A stretch of 64,000 bases of DNA. Origin: Pteria penguin (lineage: Eukaryota > Mollusca > Bivalvia > Pterioida > Pteriidae). The position numbers were made by a program, and so were the translations under genes. Positions 44,831-57,256 of this stretch are shown one piece after another. The notes beneath the pieces were generated by a model. The model saw only the letters and a list, made by a program, of their open reading frames with translations, was not told where the DNA came from and made no database searches. Positions within the stretch are counted from its first letter, which is position 1; each line of letters starts with the position of its first letter. Location: contig CM068593.1 of the NCBI GenBank assembly GCA_035048485.1, positions 2,295,535 through 2,359,534 on the forward strand. The letters run 5' to 3'.

Positions 44831-46408
44831 TATTCAAATCAAAATTAATCATTTATGTAATATATAATAATCTATATTGTAAAATAATTATTATACCTAA
44901 GTTTTGATATTTTATGACATGAATTATTCATATAAAACCAATTTGTATTTTAAAAGGATGATTATAAAAGAGTTATGGCTGGTGACAACTCCATACACTA
45001 TATTATCATTATACATATATAAATATATACATAAAATTACCATCTTAACTTGACATGTATGATTTTATTAATTTTTAGACCTAATGTATACTTAGAAGTA
45101 TTCCAAAGACCGCCATATAGTGGAAGCCATGACTCATCTACAGATGAATCATATACAAAAGTCTTGGACCCTTTTCTGTTTGAGTTAAAGAAAAAAGGGA
45201 AAAACTATGACAAAACAATTGTGTATGTTCCTTTGAGATGGTGTGGTAAACTTCACTATTATGCAGTGACCAAGTTTTTATCAGATCACCCAGACCATTG
45301 CCCACAAAATTCAGATGAAGAAAACTTAAATGTCCTTATTGGGCAATACCATGCTCCACAATCTACTAAGGTATAGAAATGGTTCAAGTAAATGACCTAT
45401 ACATAATAATAGGCATAAATATATATCATATAAGTATAAAAATAATTAAAACATAAAAACTATGTTTTGATGAGGATGATAAGGATGTGAATGTGAGCAG
45501 ATATGCAGAATGTTTTACAAAAAGTTTAATATGATTATGATGTCAACATTAATACATGTATACAACTTCTTCTTTTTACAAGATGCATGATGATGCAGAT
45601 AAGGATTTCATAATAAACTGGCAAATTGTGATTGTTCAATAAAATATTTGAAATATAAAATTATAATGATCTTTATACAGATGAAAGAGCATATATCATG
45701 CTGTCAACATCAATATGCATTTTTTGTTACAAAAAGCATATGGTGCAGATAAGGATTTCATATTAATCAATGCTTCTATCACAGTTAAATAGATAAAATT
45801 AAATTAATAAACTATAATTGTTCAATCAAATGATAAAAATTTGAAATTATAGTGATCTTATTACAGATGAAAAAAATTATTGTAAAAACCATGGCAGAGG
45901 AGTCAAATTTGAGGATGATTTTTGCCACAGAAGCCTATGTCCCTGACATTCGACAAATAATCCATATTGGCCCACCAAAAACACTTGAAAGTAAGTTTAT
46001 TCATATCAATAGATTGAATAATTAATTGTGATTATTATTTGATTAACAACCAGAATGGTGGTATTCCGAGGAGCACATGTGTCATCCGCGGGTGTTATTA
46101 TAATAATGTTTAATATTTCATCAGTGTTAACATCATATAGCTATAAGAGGCATTGAAAATCTTGTCAAAAATAAGTGAAATATCAATGCCCTATCACTTA
46201 CCAATCTAAGTTATGGAGTGTATGTGACACTTAAAGTGTGACAGATAGACAGACAGATGGACAATAGACTAAGTGATCTCTAAGTTTCACTATATGCTTC
46301 GCAAGTGACCCAAAAACCAAGTGATTAATTTGAGTAGATTGTTTTTGTCCTCTGACAACAGAGTCTATATATAAGTACATAATTATATGTCTTACACATC
46401 ATATCCTA

Positions 46409-46510
46409 CAGACAGACAGAATGACTGATACCCTGTCTAATCCTGCATTCTTACACACAGACAGACAGAATGACTGATACCCTGTCTAATCCTGCATTCT
46501 TACACACAGA
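46409..46510. repeat. Perfect 49-bp tandem duplication in helicase intron 4
   Basis: The stretch starting acagacagacagaatgactg and ending ttcttacacacag occurs twice in a row without mismatches. This indicates a recent event. Confidence 0.9.
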
Positions 46511-47832
46511 CTATATAAAATACAAATTTAAGCAGCTTCAAAACCATTCCCGTAAAACTCGATCTGTACAATTAAATTTTCATGATTTATATAATTTGAA
46601 AATAAATCAAATGTGTCAATCAAGATTTATCATTGAATATTAATAATAGAGACTTATTTTAGCATTCATACAGGAGATTGGCAGAGCTGGCAGAGATGGA
46701 TTATCCTCTAAGTCTACTCTTTTTTACAATAGAGCAGATGTGGGTCAAAATAAAGTTATCCTGGAGAGCAGCATGAAGGCTTACTGTGAGACAACAGAAT
46801 GCAGAAGGTCATTTATTTTACGCTACTTTGGAATCAATCTACCGGTAGCAATTAAACAAATGCAGCATCTACAGCAATGTTGTGATAATTGCAGCTTAAA
46901 CCAAATTCCTGCAATCAACATGGAATCAATGCCATCACCTTCATCCTTCAATTTGCCAGTGCAATCTAAAAAACAGAAAAAGCTCATAAATGACATGCTG
47001 TTAACTTATTTTTCAGCAGAAAATAATTCAATTAGAGACAAGTCTTTGTCTCCACATTTGTTGACTGGTCTTAGTCAATCTTTAGCACAACAAATATCAT
47101 GTAATTTTTTATTTTTGGATAAAGACCATGTAAGAAAATCTTATCCCATGTTGAATGAAGCATATGCACAAAATATTTCTCAAATTGTCCAATCTGTGAA
47201 AAATCTTAGAATATAATGTACCAGTGCTAATGGTTTAACAAGAAACCAATAAAGACAGTATGGGACGTCTGATTGCAAAGTGAATTCTTGATTATGTTCA
47301 ACCATAAACTTTATCTAAGAACCAAAATGTTGATGAACAGACAGACAGAGTCAATCTATAGACTAGAATTGCTTTGCAATCTAACCAAAAATTATTTTAA
47401 TAGTTTATTTGTTAAACTTTTGCTATATGCTGAACGTGTATAAAAAGCATGAATTATAACAATTTTGAATAATTATTTTGGAAAAAAAACCCACTCATGC
47501 ACTATTGATTAATTGATCATATTAATCAATGCTTCTAACAAACTTAAATAGATGAAACTTAGATCCTGGCAAAGAACGTTGGTGAGACCTGAGGTGCCCA
47601 GTATCAAGGAAGAGATCGACATGAGCTTGATTATATCAAATTCTGATATCTAACTTACCCAATAGAAATACATGTGGATCTATTGTTTAAAACACTCTTT
47701 ATTTCTAATTAACCACTGGTGCAGGGCAGTTCCATCAACTTTCTGCATAAGGGATTTAGGGATTTTCTTAAAATATGAGTATGTTCTCCCTTCAATCAAC
47801 GTGAATGGCTTTTTTTCCCGTAAGGTCAGCTA

Positions 47833-50800
47833 TCATAATGTTGACATCTTTTTGGTTTTCTTTTTGGAATGCCTTTTTGCTCTTATCAATGTCCCAGCTT
47901 GTTGATCATAGTTAATGGCAATGTTGTGAATGGAAGGCAGAGCAGAAGTTCTATTTATAATGTTTCCTGTGGTTTTATTGGCGTACATGTTTTTTATATG
48001 CTGCTTGCAATTGCTCTCATGCACATTCCATTCCTGGATCAAGTCTGCGGGCACATGGCCATTTGTCTTCCCAGTGGTGTTTACAAATGATGCCTGCATA
48101 ACCTTGTGGGCCTCTCTCAGATCCATGATTGAGTACTGTTGAATTAGTATTCTGAGTATTTCTCTAGGATATTTTGCCTTTGTACTTCTTCCTCTCAGTT
48201 GAAGCATCATCATTTTGAGGATCATCAAAATCCTAGCCCTGTCTGGGGTTTTCATAAGCTCAAGATAGTAAAGAAATGTACAGCCTACCTCCAGAGCAAA
48301 GTGGTGATAATCTTTGACTTTGTCAGGCTTCTGAAGTCGAATTGTGATCTGTCTTTTGACATCTAGAGGGACCTTAATTTCCTTGCCATTAGATACTTTC
48401 AATGTGACAAAATCTGAATATTCATTTGAGGAGGCCTGACAAAATTCTTCCACATGGTCCTCTTCACACCATGACGGGAAAATGTATTGGTCAACAAATT
48501 TTGCAAATGTTGCGTATGTCCATTGTTTTCCTTCATCTGTAGTATTGAAAGAAGGTGGACAATTGATTGTTGGAGCATCATGTACTTCAGACATCCCAAA
48601 AAAGTGCATGGCAGCAGCAACAAGATTTGCAGTTGTATAATCTTTGATGAAATCCTTATCTGCATCATATGCTTTTTGTATATTGATGTCGACAGAGTTT
48701 CTGCATATCCGCTCACATTCACCTCGCAATGTTCCAAGCTCAGAAGCCTCACTGTCACCATTCCACATCTCACTGAATATTGCCTTCTCTAAGAAATTCA
48801 TGCCAAGATGAAAAAATTCTGTGACACACCAACCAATATGTGCAAATCTGTCTTTTGGATCAAAATTCTCATATCTAAGGTTCAGAGCTTTGGAAAACAC
48901 TTACATTTTGATCACTTATGCTGTCAGCCATGCATACTCCTAAATCTCTCTGTAGTCTGCTAAGTTCATGGTTTCTGCTCTGTAACATTATAGCATAAAC
49001 AAGTGCAAGTCGGGGAGTAATTTCTGAAATTGCTTGATGATTATCATTTTTGTCTTTTGGAAGCATGACAGACAGTATAAATTTTAAAAGCTCTGGAAAG
49101 TGGGATTTAAATTCATCCACTATTTCTGTAAAATCGAGATTTTCTAGCTCTGAAGGATTTTTATGCATTAAAACTGATATAAAACCATAGGTCCTATTTC
49201 TCATGTTGTTAGGGCGATCTCCAAATGTTTTGCAAAATATTTCCAAAATGTTCTCTTGAAGTATCTTCTGATTTAGAATAATTTTTGCTATTTGATACGG
49301 ATCTCTTGTTAAAGATAAAGCAAGTCTGATATTGAGAATTTCTTCATTACTGAGCTGATCATTTCCTAAATTTGTGTTAAAATCAACTAATGAATTGCAT
49401 GTTTTCTTATTGGTGAGTATTCTCTTTAGGATTGCTCTTTTCTTTTTCTTTAGCTTCTTCTTTTTTGTTGTAGAGTAAGCGTGGTCTGCCTCCTCAAATG
49501 TTATTTTTCTATGATTGCTACTACTAGTAACTTGCACCTATAAAACAGAAGTATCTATACAAAATTTTAACAAAGGCATAAAAAGTGAACAAAGAATAAT
49601 TCCTTGCAAGCTCTATAGCCATTAATATGTTTAGTTTTCATGACCATGACCTTTTGACCTCAACAGAAACAAAAGACTACAGTTGAAGAAAAATTAAGTT
49701 TGTAAGGTATGTTTCTCCATTCCAAATTTTTATACATGTAAACTATTTTTTTTTTTTTATTTAAGATCATTAGTACAAATATCAATGTCATAAAGACATG
49801 ATATACTAAAAATTAACTTTAAAAAACTATATAAATTTTAATATTTATGATTTTTTATGTGATTAAACTGCAATGATTGACAAGATTTTGATAATACTTA
49901 AATATGACCTTCTCCTTGACATTTGTTTCTGCTTTTGGAGCTTCCAGATTTGATTTATCTTCAGTTTTCTCATTTGATGTAACCCATATGCCTGAAAAAC
50001 TAATCAATTACAAAGAAAGGTTTAATGATAGCTCTTTCAGTTGAGTCATAAATTTAAAATAAGGATAATTTCATTCAGTTATATTTCAATACATGTATAA
50101 GTTAAATAATAGAAGACTAGAAACACTGCTGGGTCACATTTTAGCAAGTGTGACAAACAGATAAACAGACGGATGGATTTATAACAAATAAAGATTAGCT
50201 TTCCGTGTAATACCAAAAATCAGGAAATTTAATTTAAAAATAGCTTAATTTATAATATATCATGCAAATCATACACTTTTTTTCATCTAAATGATTTATA
50301 AATATAAAAATTAACAAGATCAATAAAAGAGTGACTATTAGTCTGCAAAGTGTATGAGGTTAACATGAACTAATCCCTGGTCAGAATCGAACTGACATTC
50401 CCCTAGAAAAGCTAGGGAGTAATAACCTTATACTACAGAGATGTATTATGTGTATCTATGTTAAACCTCTGCAGCAGACAAGAAGGTGAAAAGAGCGAAA
50501 GAGAATGAGAAAGTGATCGACGATACTAAGTATAGATACATGTACATATATAAATTCATAAGATGTACATACTTTCCTTTCTCATAATGAATGAATAATT
50601 ATTGTCAACTTCTCATAATATTGTTGAAATCCTTTATTGAATACACATCTTCTCCATGATTGTCTTTCATGGTTACAATGGATGCAAATTCAAGGGGAAT
50701 TAAAAATCAAGCAGATATGATTTGATCTGGCTGAAATCAGAGCTTGACTGAAATGTTACATTGTATAAAAATGACTATTCAGATATCAAAAGTTTCAAAA

Positions 50801-52040
50801 AAGTATGTTTGTGCATAACACAGATAAATTCTGTGGAAATTTCAGAGTCAACCAAACTCTGTTGAAAATTGTCCTACATGAACCATCAAGTTGTATATGA
50901 CTATCAAATTTCAGAAAATTGTGAACCTCACATTAATCATTTGCTTATAATAGTCACTGATATAAATGAAGCATAATGATCATTATTGACATGCTAAAAC
51001 AAATGATATGGAAATTTAACTAAATTAAAGTGATTGTTGAAAAGATTGATTATCAACATGAGTTGCTGATGACTCTCATCAAATTTTAAATTACCTTGGG
51101 GGAATGCTAATGAGTGTTTGAGTGCTCATATTATTTGAAGATTTAAAAGTATATGGCACACATTCATTTTCTTTGTTATCTGGATGAAAAACCTTGAATG
51201 TATGCTTTCTTGCATGCTTCTCCTTCATTAAAACACATAAATCTTATAATTCAAAAACTGTTGAAACATGAAATAAAAAGTTGTATATTGACATATTATA
51301 CAAGAATTTAAAATCAATAATTTACATAAATTTGGAAAGATTTAGGAACATTGTTTACAATATGGAATACTAAAAATTGATGCAGATATCTTAAAAATTC
51401 ACATTCAAGTAAAAAAATTAAATACTTCAAAGAATGTTTCTTATATTGAAGTAATGTTCATTCATACATCTTGGTAATAATTTACATGCAAGATTATAAG
51501 ATTCAAACTTATCAAAAGAAAATGTTTACCTGTTCTAGTTACATTAGATAATACACTATGCTCATGTGCTATATTAGACCAGTCTTCGTTGGTTAAATTC
51601 CTTATTTCATCTATATGTTTAGCATCAACAATCTTAGACAAACATCCTTTTTCCTCATTGGTCCATCTTGTCAATTTTTTTTCCTCATAAAAGTATTAGA
51701 TAGATTTAAAAACATATACAATTTTAGATTGTCACTACAGATTTAAAATGTCAGAAACCTGGTTTCATTTACAATCATGTTGTTGTATACTATCATTTGA
51801 TCTTGAGTCAGTGTTAAATTGAATTGTAATCAATTATATTTAATTTTTATCAATTAAATCAGTGATCCAAACTAAATAGATGAAACTAAAAAATTATTAT
51901 AACATATATCTTTTTTTATCATCCTAATTTGATATTCTATTATACTTAAAATTTATTAAACTTATTTACTTCGTTGTTTTGAGAACGTTTCGTCTCTGGT
52001 GTTATTCCAGATGGACTGCAGTTTCTTTTCCTTTTATCAT
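47833..52040 (-). pseudogene. SANT + DUF6589-like protein, probable transposase of the transposon, central part missing
   Basis: Minus-strand exons inferred from borders. At 52040-51971 there is a basic NDKRKRN piece. At ~51685-51530 there is a SANT/Myb-like DNA-binding piece, LTRWTNEEKGCLSKIV and LTNEDWSNIAHEHSV. A piece ~51,235-51,095 is possible. At ~49,992-49,907 there is an acidic-basic linker. At 49537-~48930 there is a lysine-rich start, then an alpha-helical part ending LQRDLGVCMADSISDQN. From 48900 to 47833 comes a long piece with AHIGWCVTEFFHLGMNFLEK, DYTTANLVAAAMHFFG and HVPADLIQEWNVHESNCK. The last part has the layout I know for DUF6589 proteins of animals and fungi. Between SDQN and FAHIGW that family has another 200-300 residues, with its conserved GDxLT block. 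Here they are absent and the reading frame shifts, so this is a deletion derivative. Confidence 0.7.
50373..50452 (-). repeat. tRNA-like sequence, Lys-type anticodon loop, degenerate
   Basis: On the minus strand a 5-bp stem cccta/taggg closes a 7-base loop with TTT at the anticodon position, and a T arm ATGTCAGTTCGATTCTGACC has a perfect B box. The D arm and acceptor stem are poor and position 33 is not T, so a SINE head or pseudogene is more likely than a gene. Confidence 0.45.
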
Positions 52041-52589
52041 TCTGTTAATTCAAATACATAAAGTCATACATTTAAATCCTATAAATAAAAAATTGTAAAA
52101 TATAAATCTTATTATAAATCATTAAAATGTATTAAAATTATATATTTATACAGATTTTGTATTAGTTTAATTTACTGTTTATTGTTTTATAATTCATGCA
52201 ATATTAATTAAATAAACATGAATCAAATATATTAAGCAAGCATATTCAATCAAACACTCATCATAATTTGGACTCTACTATTGCATGTTTGTCAAAAAAG
52301 TAGTCATACATTTAGGTCAAGGTCACTACGTCAAATGGAATAACATGCCAAAAATAAAAGCCCAATCACTTAGTGTTAAAAAGCTATATTGGTTTGAGTT
52401 AATTTTGTGTAAATCTGCCATGCAAATAGGCAGATCAACAAATTTTAAATAAACAAACCATATTTCAATAAGATCAGCTCATTGTATCGTGATGCATTTA
52501 TATTCTGAAAATAAAAAAAAATGTAATTATTATTATCATTTTTATAAATGAAATGTGAATTTAAGATATATACTATTTATTCATATATA

Positions 52590-53430
52590 TTAATGCCCAT
52601 TTAAGGAAAATATTAGTACTATACTTATGAGAATTAGTCAATTAATGTTACCTAAAAGGCCAGACAATTTGTCTTGATTAAATTGACACTGCAATTTATG
52701 TATAAACGAAACAAGCATATACATGACTATTAGTGAAAAAATTGGCTGGCCTCTCACAGCCCATTTAAGGAAATATTTAGCACTATAATTTTGAGAATTA
52801 GTCGACTGATGTTAAATTCAGTATTACTGGTGGCGGTCCATAGAATTACAGGAATCACCGAAATCCCCGAGTATTTACAGAAATCCCCGCAAAAACACAG
52901 AAATCCCCATTACTTTATCAAAAATCACCGATATGTAAATAGATAGGACCATCATTCACCCTTATAGCAAGTTTCAGATATATTAAACAACAATTGATAG
53001 ACTTATAACCATTTTTTGCATAAAGTAATGGGGATTTCTGTGTTTTTTTACGGGGATTTCTGTAAATACACGGGGATTTCGGTGATTTCTGTAATTCTAT
53101 GGACCCTACTGGTGGTTATTTAAAGGGCCAGCCAATTTGTCTTGGATAACTCCACACTGTGATTTATATATAAATAAAACAAGCATATACGTGACTATTA
53201 CTGAAAAAATTGGCTGGCCTCTCACAGCCCATTTAAGGAAATAAATAGGACTAAACTTTTGAAATTTGGTCAATAGATGTCAAATTTTAACATTTACTAT
53301 TGGTTCTTCAAAAGGCCAGCCAATTTGTTAATGACAATCCAACATAGTTGTTTATATTTAAATGAAATAAAAGTGTACTGAACTATCTTAGAATAAAATG
53401 GCTGGCTTTTCTTAACACATTTAAAGAAAT
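52590..53430. repeat. Subterminal repeat array of the transposon (~165-180-bp units)
   Basis: Three to four diverged units, each opening with aaggccagccaatttgtc and closing with gaaaaaattggctggcctct, so each unit is also an inverted repeat. The array sits 0.3-1.1 kb from the right end. No comparable array is visible at the left end. A 273-bp element has inserted into it. Confidence 0.8.
52834..53106. mobile_element. 273-bp inverted-repeat MITE with 9-bp target duplication, nested in the transposon
   Basis: Arms ggtccatagaattacaggaatcaccgaaa.. and ..ggtgatttctgtaattctatggacc are inverted copies over ~80 bp. Within each arm "acagaaatccccg" recurs three times. It is flanked by the direct repeat TACTGGTGG at 52,825-52,833 and 53,107-53,115. 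A 9-bp target duplication with long TIRs points to a MULE-type origin. Confidence 0.85.
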
Positions 53431-53672
53431 TATTTGAAGTTGCAGGTGTCCGGATCTGCAAGAAATGTTGGGCGAATTTCGTTTCAGTGCCACTTTTTAG
53501 CCGTATATATATTGTGAAATTGGCATTCATATATTTGATATTTTAAATTGATGTATATATTTCCATTTAAACAAACCCCTGACCGTTTAATAACATTCAT
53601 TCTTCAATAATTTCATTTTCACACCTTCGAACAGCTGGTTACTATTGTAAACGAAAATCCAATATGGCCGAC

Positions 53673-53742
53673 TTTCAAATTAGCGCATACCGGTCTGTTT
53701 CCGTTAGTAAAAAAGGAAACCGAGAACGGTTCTACCAGTCAA
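53673..53742 (-). repeat. Right terminal inverted repeat of the transposon
   Basis: Read on the minus strand: ttgactggtagaaccgttct, cggtttcc, then gaccggtatgcgctaatttg. It matches the left end except for a 3-base insertion and the middle ~20 bases. Confidence 0.85.
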
Positions 53743-54069
53743 GATATATACGTGACGTGCTGTAGTGACAATCCTGGTGTATTATGTGTGTCTGTTCAGG
53801 GTGAGCCATTATGGTTCACTCCCGTGTCATCTGATCTGTGTGGTACAACAGAAATACGCGGTGCCCTGTGTGTAGCTGATCTCTCCGGTGGTTGTTTACA
53901 TTTGCTATCAAAAGCGGGAAAGTATGAAGGTAAACTGATGGAGAGGAAAGACTTGGGTGGCGAGCCTATGCATATATATTATGATGGTGAAAGTGAAAAG
54001 CTGTATGTCAGCTACAATAACTACACAGACAAACGTGACGTGATATCAGTGTACTATGTCACGTGTTAA
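53743..54069 (+). pseudogene. 3' fragment of the TRIM-like gene (last 108 codons), cut by the transposon
   Basis: Begins in frame at DIYVTCCSDNPGVL exactly after the right end of the transposon and runs to the same stop as the intact gene. Seven or so residue changes separate it from the intact copy (for example Q for H, GG for DR, Y for S near the end), and none is a stop. With B-box, linker and most of the propeller absent, it cannot make a TRIM-like protein. Whether it is transcribed from the transposon's right end is unknown. Confidence 0.9.
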
Positions 54070-54779
54070 ACTGTTGTAGAGGGTCCATATAAATACCGAA
54101 ATTACTACTATATGCCGAAATTACCGAATAAGTTATCGAGATTACCATTCATATGGTGGATAATGATGTTATTTATCACAAAAGATGATTGTTATTTCAT
54201 AATATTATACTTTCAATGAAATTATTTCAATGTAAAAACTAACTCTTGATTATATTCATGGATTTGCGATGAAGAAATCCAGATCTGGATCTTTGAATTT
54301 AAACCATTAATTATTTCACGTGTTTAAAGCGGATATAAAATATATCACAAACATTGACATTTATTTCATTATTTATTAAAGAGGAAACGGTATACATACA
54401 TCTATTAAAACAATTATTTCATTATGATTTATGAAAGAGAAACACAGAAAATATGTAAGAATAATAAATAAAAAAAAAAATAAATTCAACATAGATATCA
54501 AACATTCATAAGACAAGCTACTATTAAAGGAAATGGTATACATATTTAAATAGTTCAATATTTAAACATGGTAGATAAAAGATAAACAAAGAAAATACAT
54601 AAAAATGAAAAAAATTCAAGTTAAAGATTAAGCATCTATTAGACAAGCTACTATTAAATATTGATACATTCACTATTCATACAATATATTATTTGAAAGA
54701 ATAACAAAAATCAACCAGACCTACTCGTAATTAGTTTCTCCGGTGCTGGTTGTCATTCTGTTTTTATTAAATGGTTGAT

Positions 54780-56820
54780 GTTAATTATATTTAATTTGAT
54801 TTAATTTAATTTTCTTAATGGTTGTGATTTTGCTGCTTATTTTTCTTTTCGTTTGAACGATTTTTCTTTCTTGCCTAGTGACTTGGATGCAACTATTGTT
54901 GTTTGACCGTTTGAGGACGTTACGAGCTTAGGGTCTTTGTGAACATAATTACGGAATTTGTCAACATCTTTTTGTTTTTCAATGCCAGTTTTACGTACCC
55001 AAGCAGATTTATTGCAAAGTATCTGTGAGTATTACATAGTCTAAACTGTCCTATTGCTAACAATGTCCTCCTCAAGTTTCTAAATTGGCTTCAATATAAA
55101 GTGTTAAAGAGTGTTTTATTTCTAAAAGTTGTTTTGATTTCCAATGTACCAGATGTTTCAACACATAATTTAAGGATTCGGAGTTATTGTTTGTCCAGTT
55201 TCTTATGTCATTTTTATATTTGGGCTGACTATCTTTTCTTTTAATTGTGGTATTTAATTTCTTTTGAAGAATGTTTAAAGTGTGCTTGATGTTTCCTTGC
55301 ATGTGTTAATGATTTGTTGTGACTTTTCTTCAAAACAATAACTGTCATCTAAATTTATTAAACTATTTTTTGAAAAGATGAGATTTATAATTTCTTCTCT
55401 ATCTGACTTAGAATTTGCATCGTCTGTAAGTTTCTGATTGGCATTTTGTTTAATGTGGCGAGTACATAATATATGTGTTGCTTTAGGGAAGCTGTGTGTT
55501 ACTGCATTGACCAGGGCCCCACCACTTCATCGCTACCTATAACTAACTGTGATGTGTCTGTCTCTGCCAAAAGAGTGGCCGAATGATTAAGTTTGGAAAT
55601 CCCTGTTATCGTGTATATATAGTCGACCTTAGAGTATGGGATGGTCTTGAGACTTCATGTTCAACATATACTTATTTAGAACAGGTGGCGGTAATGTGCA
55701 TGTTGCAGAGACGAAATGTTTTGTCGACTCCAAGGACACTTGTACCGGAACAACATATATTTTTAGATCTTTTATTTGATCAGTAGTGTATAAAATTAAG
55801 CAAGGGGCTTTCCTAGAAAACCTAATAACTAATTTCACTATAGAATCGTCGTTGGTGACCAGTTTATCAATTTGAGAAATTTCATCGGCAAAATTGCCAA
55901 CGTTACCAAGATTAGGATTTTCTTTTTTTACATATTTTTTCGTATCTCTTATTTGCTGTTTGTTTTTTGGCCCGGATAATTCGTCATGTTTTACTGAAAG
56001 TAAGGTATACACTTCTAAGGGGGTTTTCTCTTATACAAGATTGGATATTTCTGTCATGACATTAGTTGGAGTTCTGATATAGTCTGTGGTACCTCTGTTT
56101 TTTGTGTTGCCATGAAGAGACAAAGCAGGAAATTTTCCAATATTTTCACATATAGCAGACGTTGCTGGAAGAATGCATGTTACCCTCTTTTTATATTTTG
56201 TGTCTGCTGTTAGAGAAGTATAATACCTTTTCATATCTATTATTTTTGAATATTTTCTATTTATTTGTTGAATCAAAAAGTAAACATTTATTTCTCTCCA
56301 TTGGGAAATGAATCACCGTTGTGTAGTATATCTCTGACTGCATTTAACGAAAGAAAATTACCATCTAACAGGCCATATGCATAAGGATGTGAGGGATTTT
56401 CCTCCTCATTTTCGCACACAGAATCTTCTATCAGACAAGGATTTGATAAAGTTTGTTCACTTTCATCTAATATAACATCTTTCGAACCCTCATTTCTTAC
56501 ACTATTAAAGCACTCATCCGCATCACCATATATGTTACATGTATTATTTTCATCTAAAGGATTCACTTCTTCAATACCTTAATAGAATCATTCAAAGAAA
56601 TTTCATTATCAGATACTTCCTCTTCGTTGTCTACAAGATTGATTCGATTAATTGGTTTTGTCGTAAAAGGTAACAAAGGAACATATTGATTTGGAGAAAA
56701 TGTGTCATCAGGCATGGTTTAAGAACACATAATTGTTGCAATGCACTCGGATGATTTATCAGCATCTCTGCCAATAACTTTTCTACAATGTGGTTCAGAT
56801 ACAAACTTCGCATTCAGTTG
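54780..56820 (-). pseudogene. Decayed MULE-like transposase in block X copy 2
   Basis: Same remnant as in copy 1, sharing most of its inactivating changes, so the gene was already dead before the block was duplicated. It lacks the TAG nonsense codon found in copy 1 near 38,840, leaving a somewhat longer open stretch at 56,031-56,276. Confidence 0.55.
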
Positions 56821-57256
56821 GGGTGGATGATATGACCTTATGGGTTCATGAAGTGCTGCACTAAGAGTTTACATATGGCTCATTGAGCTAAAAGATGTCA
56901 ATGTAACAGTTTCTTTGACCAATTGATTAAAAGAACATATAACAATTTTATTATCTTTGACAATATCTACATATGTCATGCAAGAGGTGTCACAATACAT
57001 ATTGCATCACATAATTTCGATGGCAGTTATTAGACGCAAATGTTCATGGTATACCCTAGCACTGTACAGTGTGTGTCTGTGTAAATTAAACATTGCATGA
57101 TATCAAGTTATGATAAAGTGATAATTTGTAAGTACCATAATTTCAATCACGAAAATGCATATACCATTCTTTGTTTGCCCGTCAGTGGTCTACTCTAGGG
57201 AAAGATATAGGAAAGTGTTTTATTGTCGTACTTGAAATCGTCATTATCTTCTGAGG

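Larger units (their letters stand above)
42854..47216 (+). pseudogene. RecQ-like superfamily II helicase of the transposon, internally deleted
   Basis: Visible exons are 42854-42977, 43941-44125, 45079-45370, 45867-45990 and 46663-47216 (stop). The first junction restores the Walker A motif LPTGYGKS (motif I). Exon 3 carries NVYLEVFQRPP and KTIVYVPLRWCG (region leading to motif IV). Exon 5 starts with TFIQEIGRAGRDG (motif VI) and continues into a RecQ-type zinc-binding segment with CETTECRRS and CCDNC. Between exons 2 and 3 the DEAH box (motif II) and motif III should lie. I find no coding for them in the 950-bp gap, and the phases of exons 2 (0) and 3 (needs 2) do not match. Hence one or more exons are lost and the protein cannot hydrolyse ATP. 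ATG chosen because it is ~125 bp inside the left terminus and gives the motif I exon. Confidence 0.8.
42728..53742. mobile_element. ~11.0 kb TIR DNA transposon with RecQ-like helicase and SANT/DUF6589-like transposase (AcademH-like)
   Basis: Bounded by imperfect terminal inverted repeats that begin TTGACTGG at both ends and sit exactly at the borders of the two copies of block X. Two convergent multi-exon genes fill it: a RecQ-type helicase on the plus strand (42,854-47,216) and a DUF6589-like protein on the minus strand (52,040-47,833). A helicase paired with a transposase is the content described for the AcademH branch of Academ transposons. That link is from memory and not verified. Both genes lack central catalytic sections, so this copy probably cannot move itself. 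No short target-site duplication is visible next to the ends (left ...gcatcca, right gatatata...). Confidence 0.75.

Noticed and set aside
48399..48792. Three open frames overlapping the transposase-like C-terminal exon
   Set aside because: Only the 355-residue minus-strand frame matches family features.
50373..50452. Candidate tRNA-Lys gene
   Set aside because: Anticodon stem-loop and T arm are plausible, but the D arm and acceptor stem fail and base 33 is wrong.
42728..53742. Classification as a Helitron because it carries a helicase
   Set aside because: Helitrons have a Rep/PIF1-type protein and no terminal inverted repeats; this helicase is RecQ-like and the element has TIRs.
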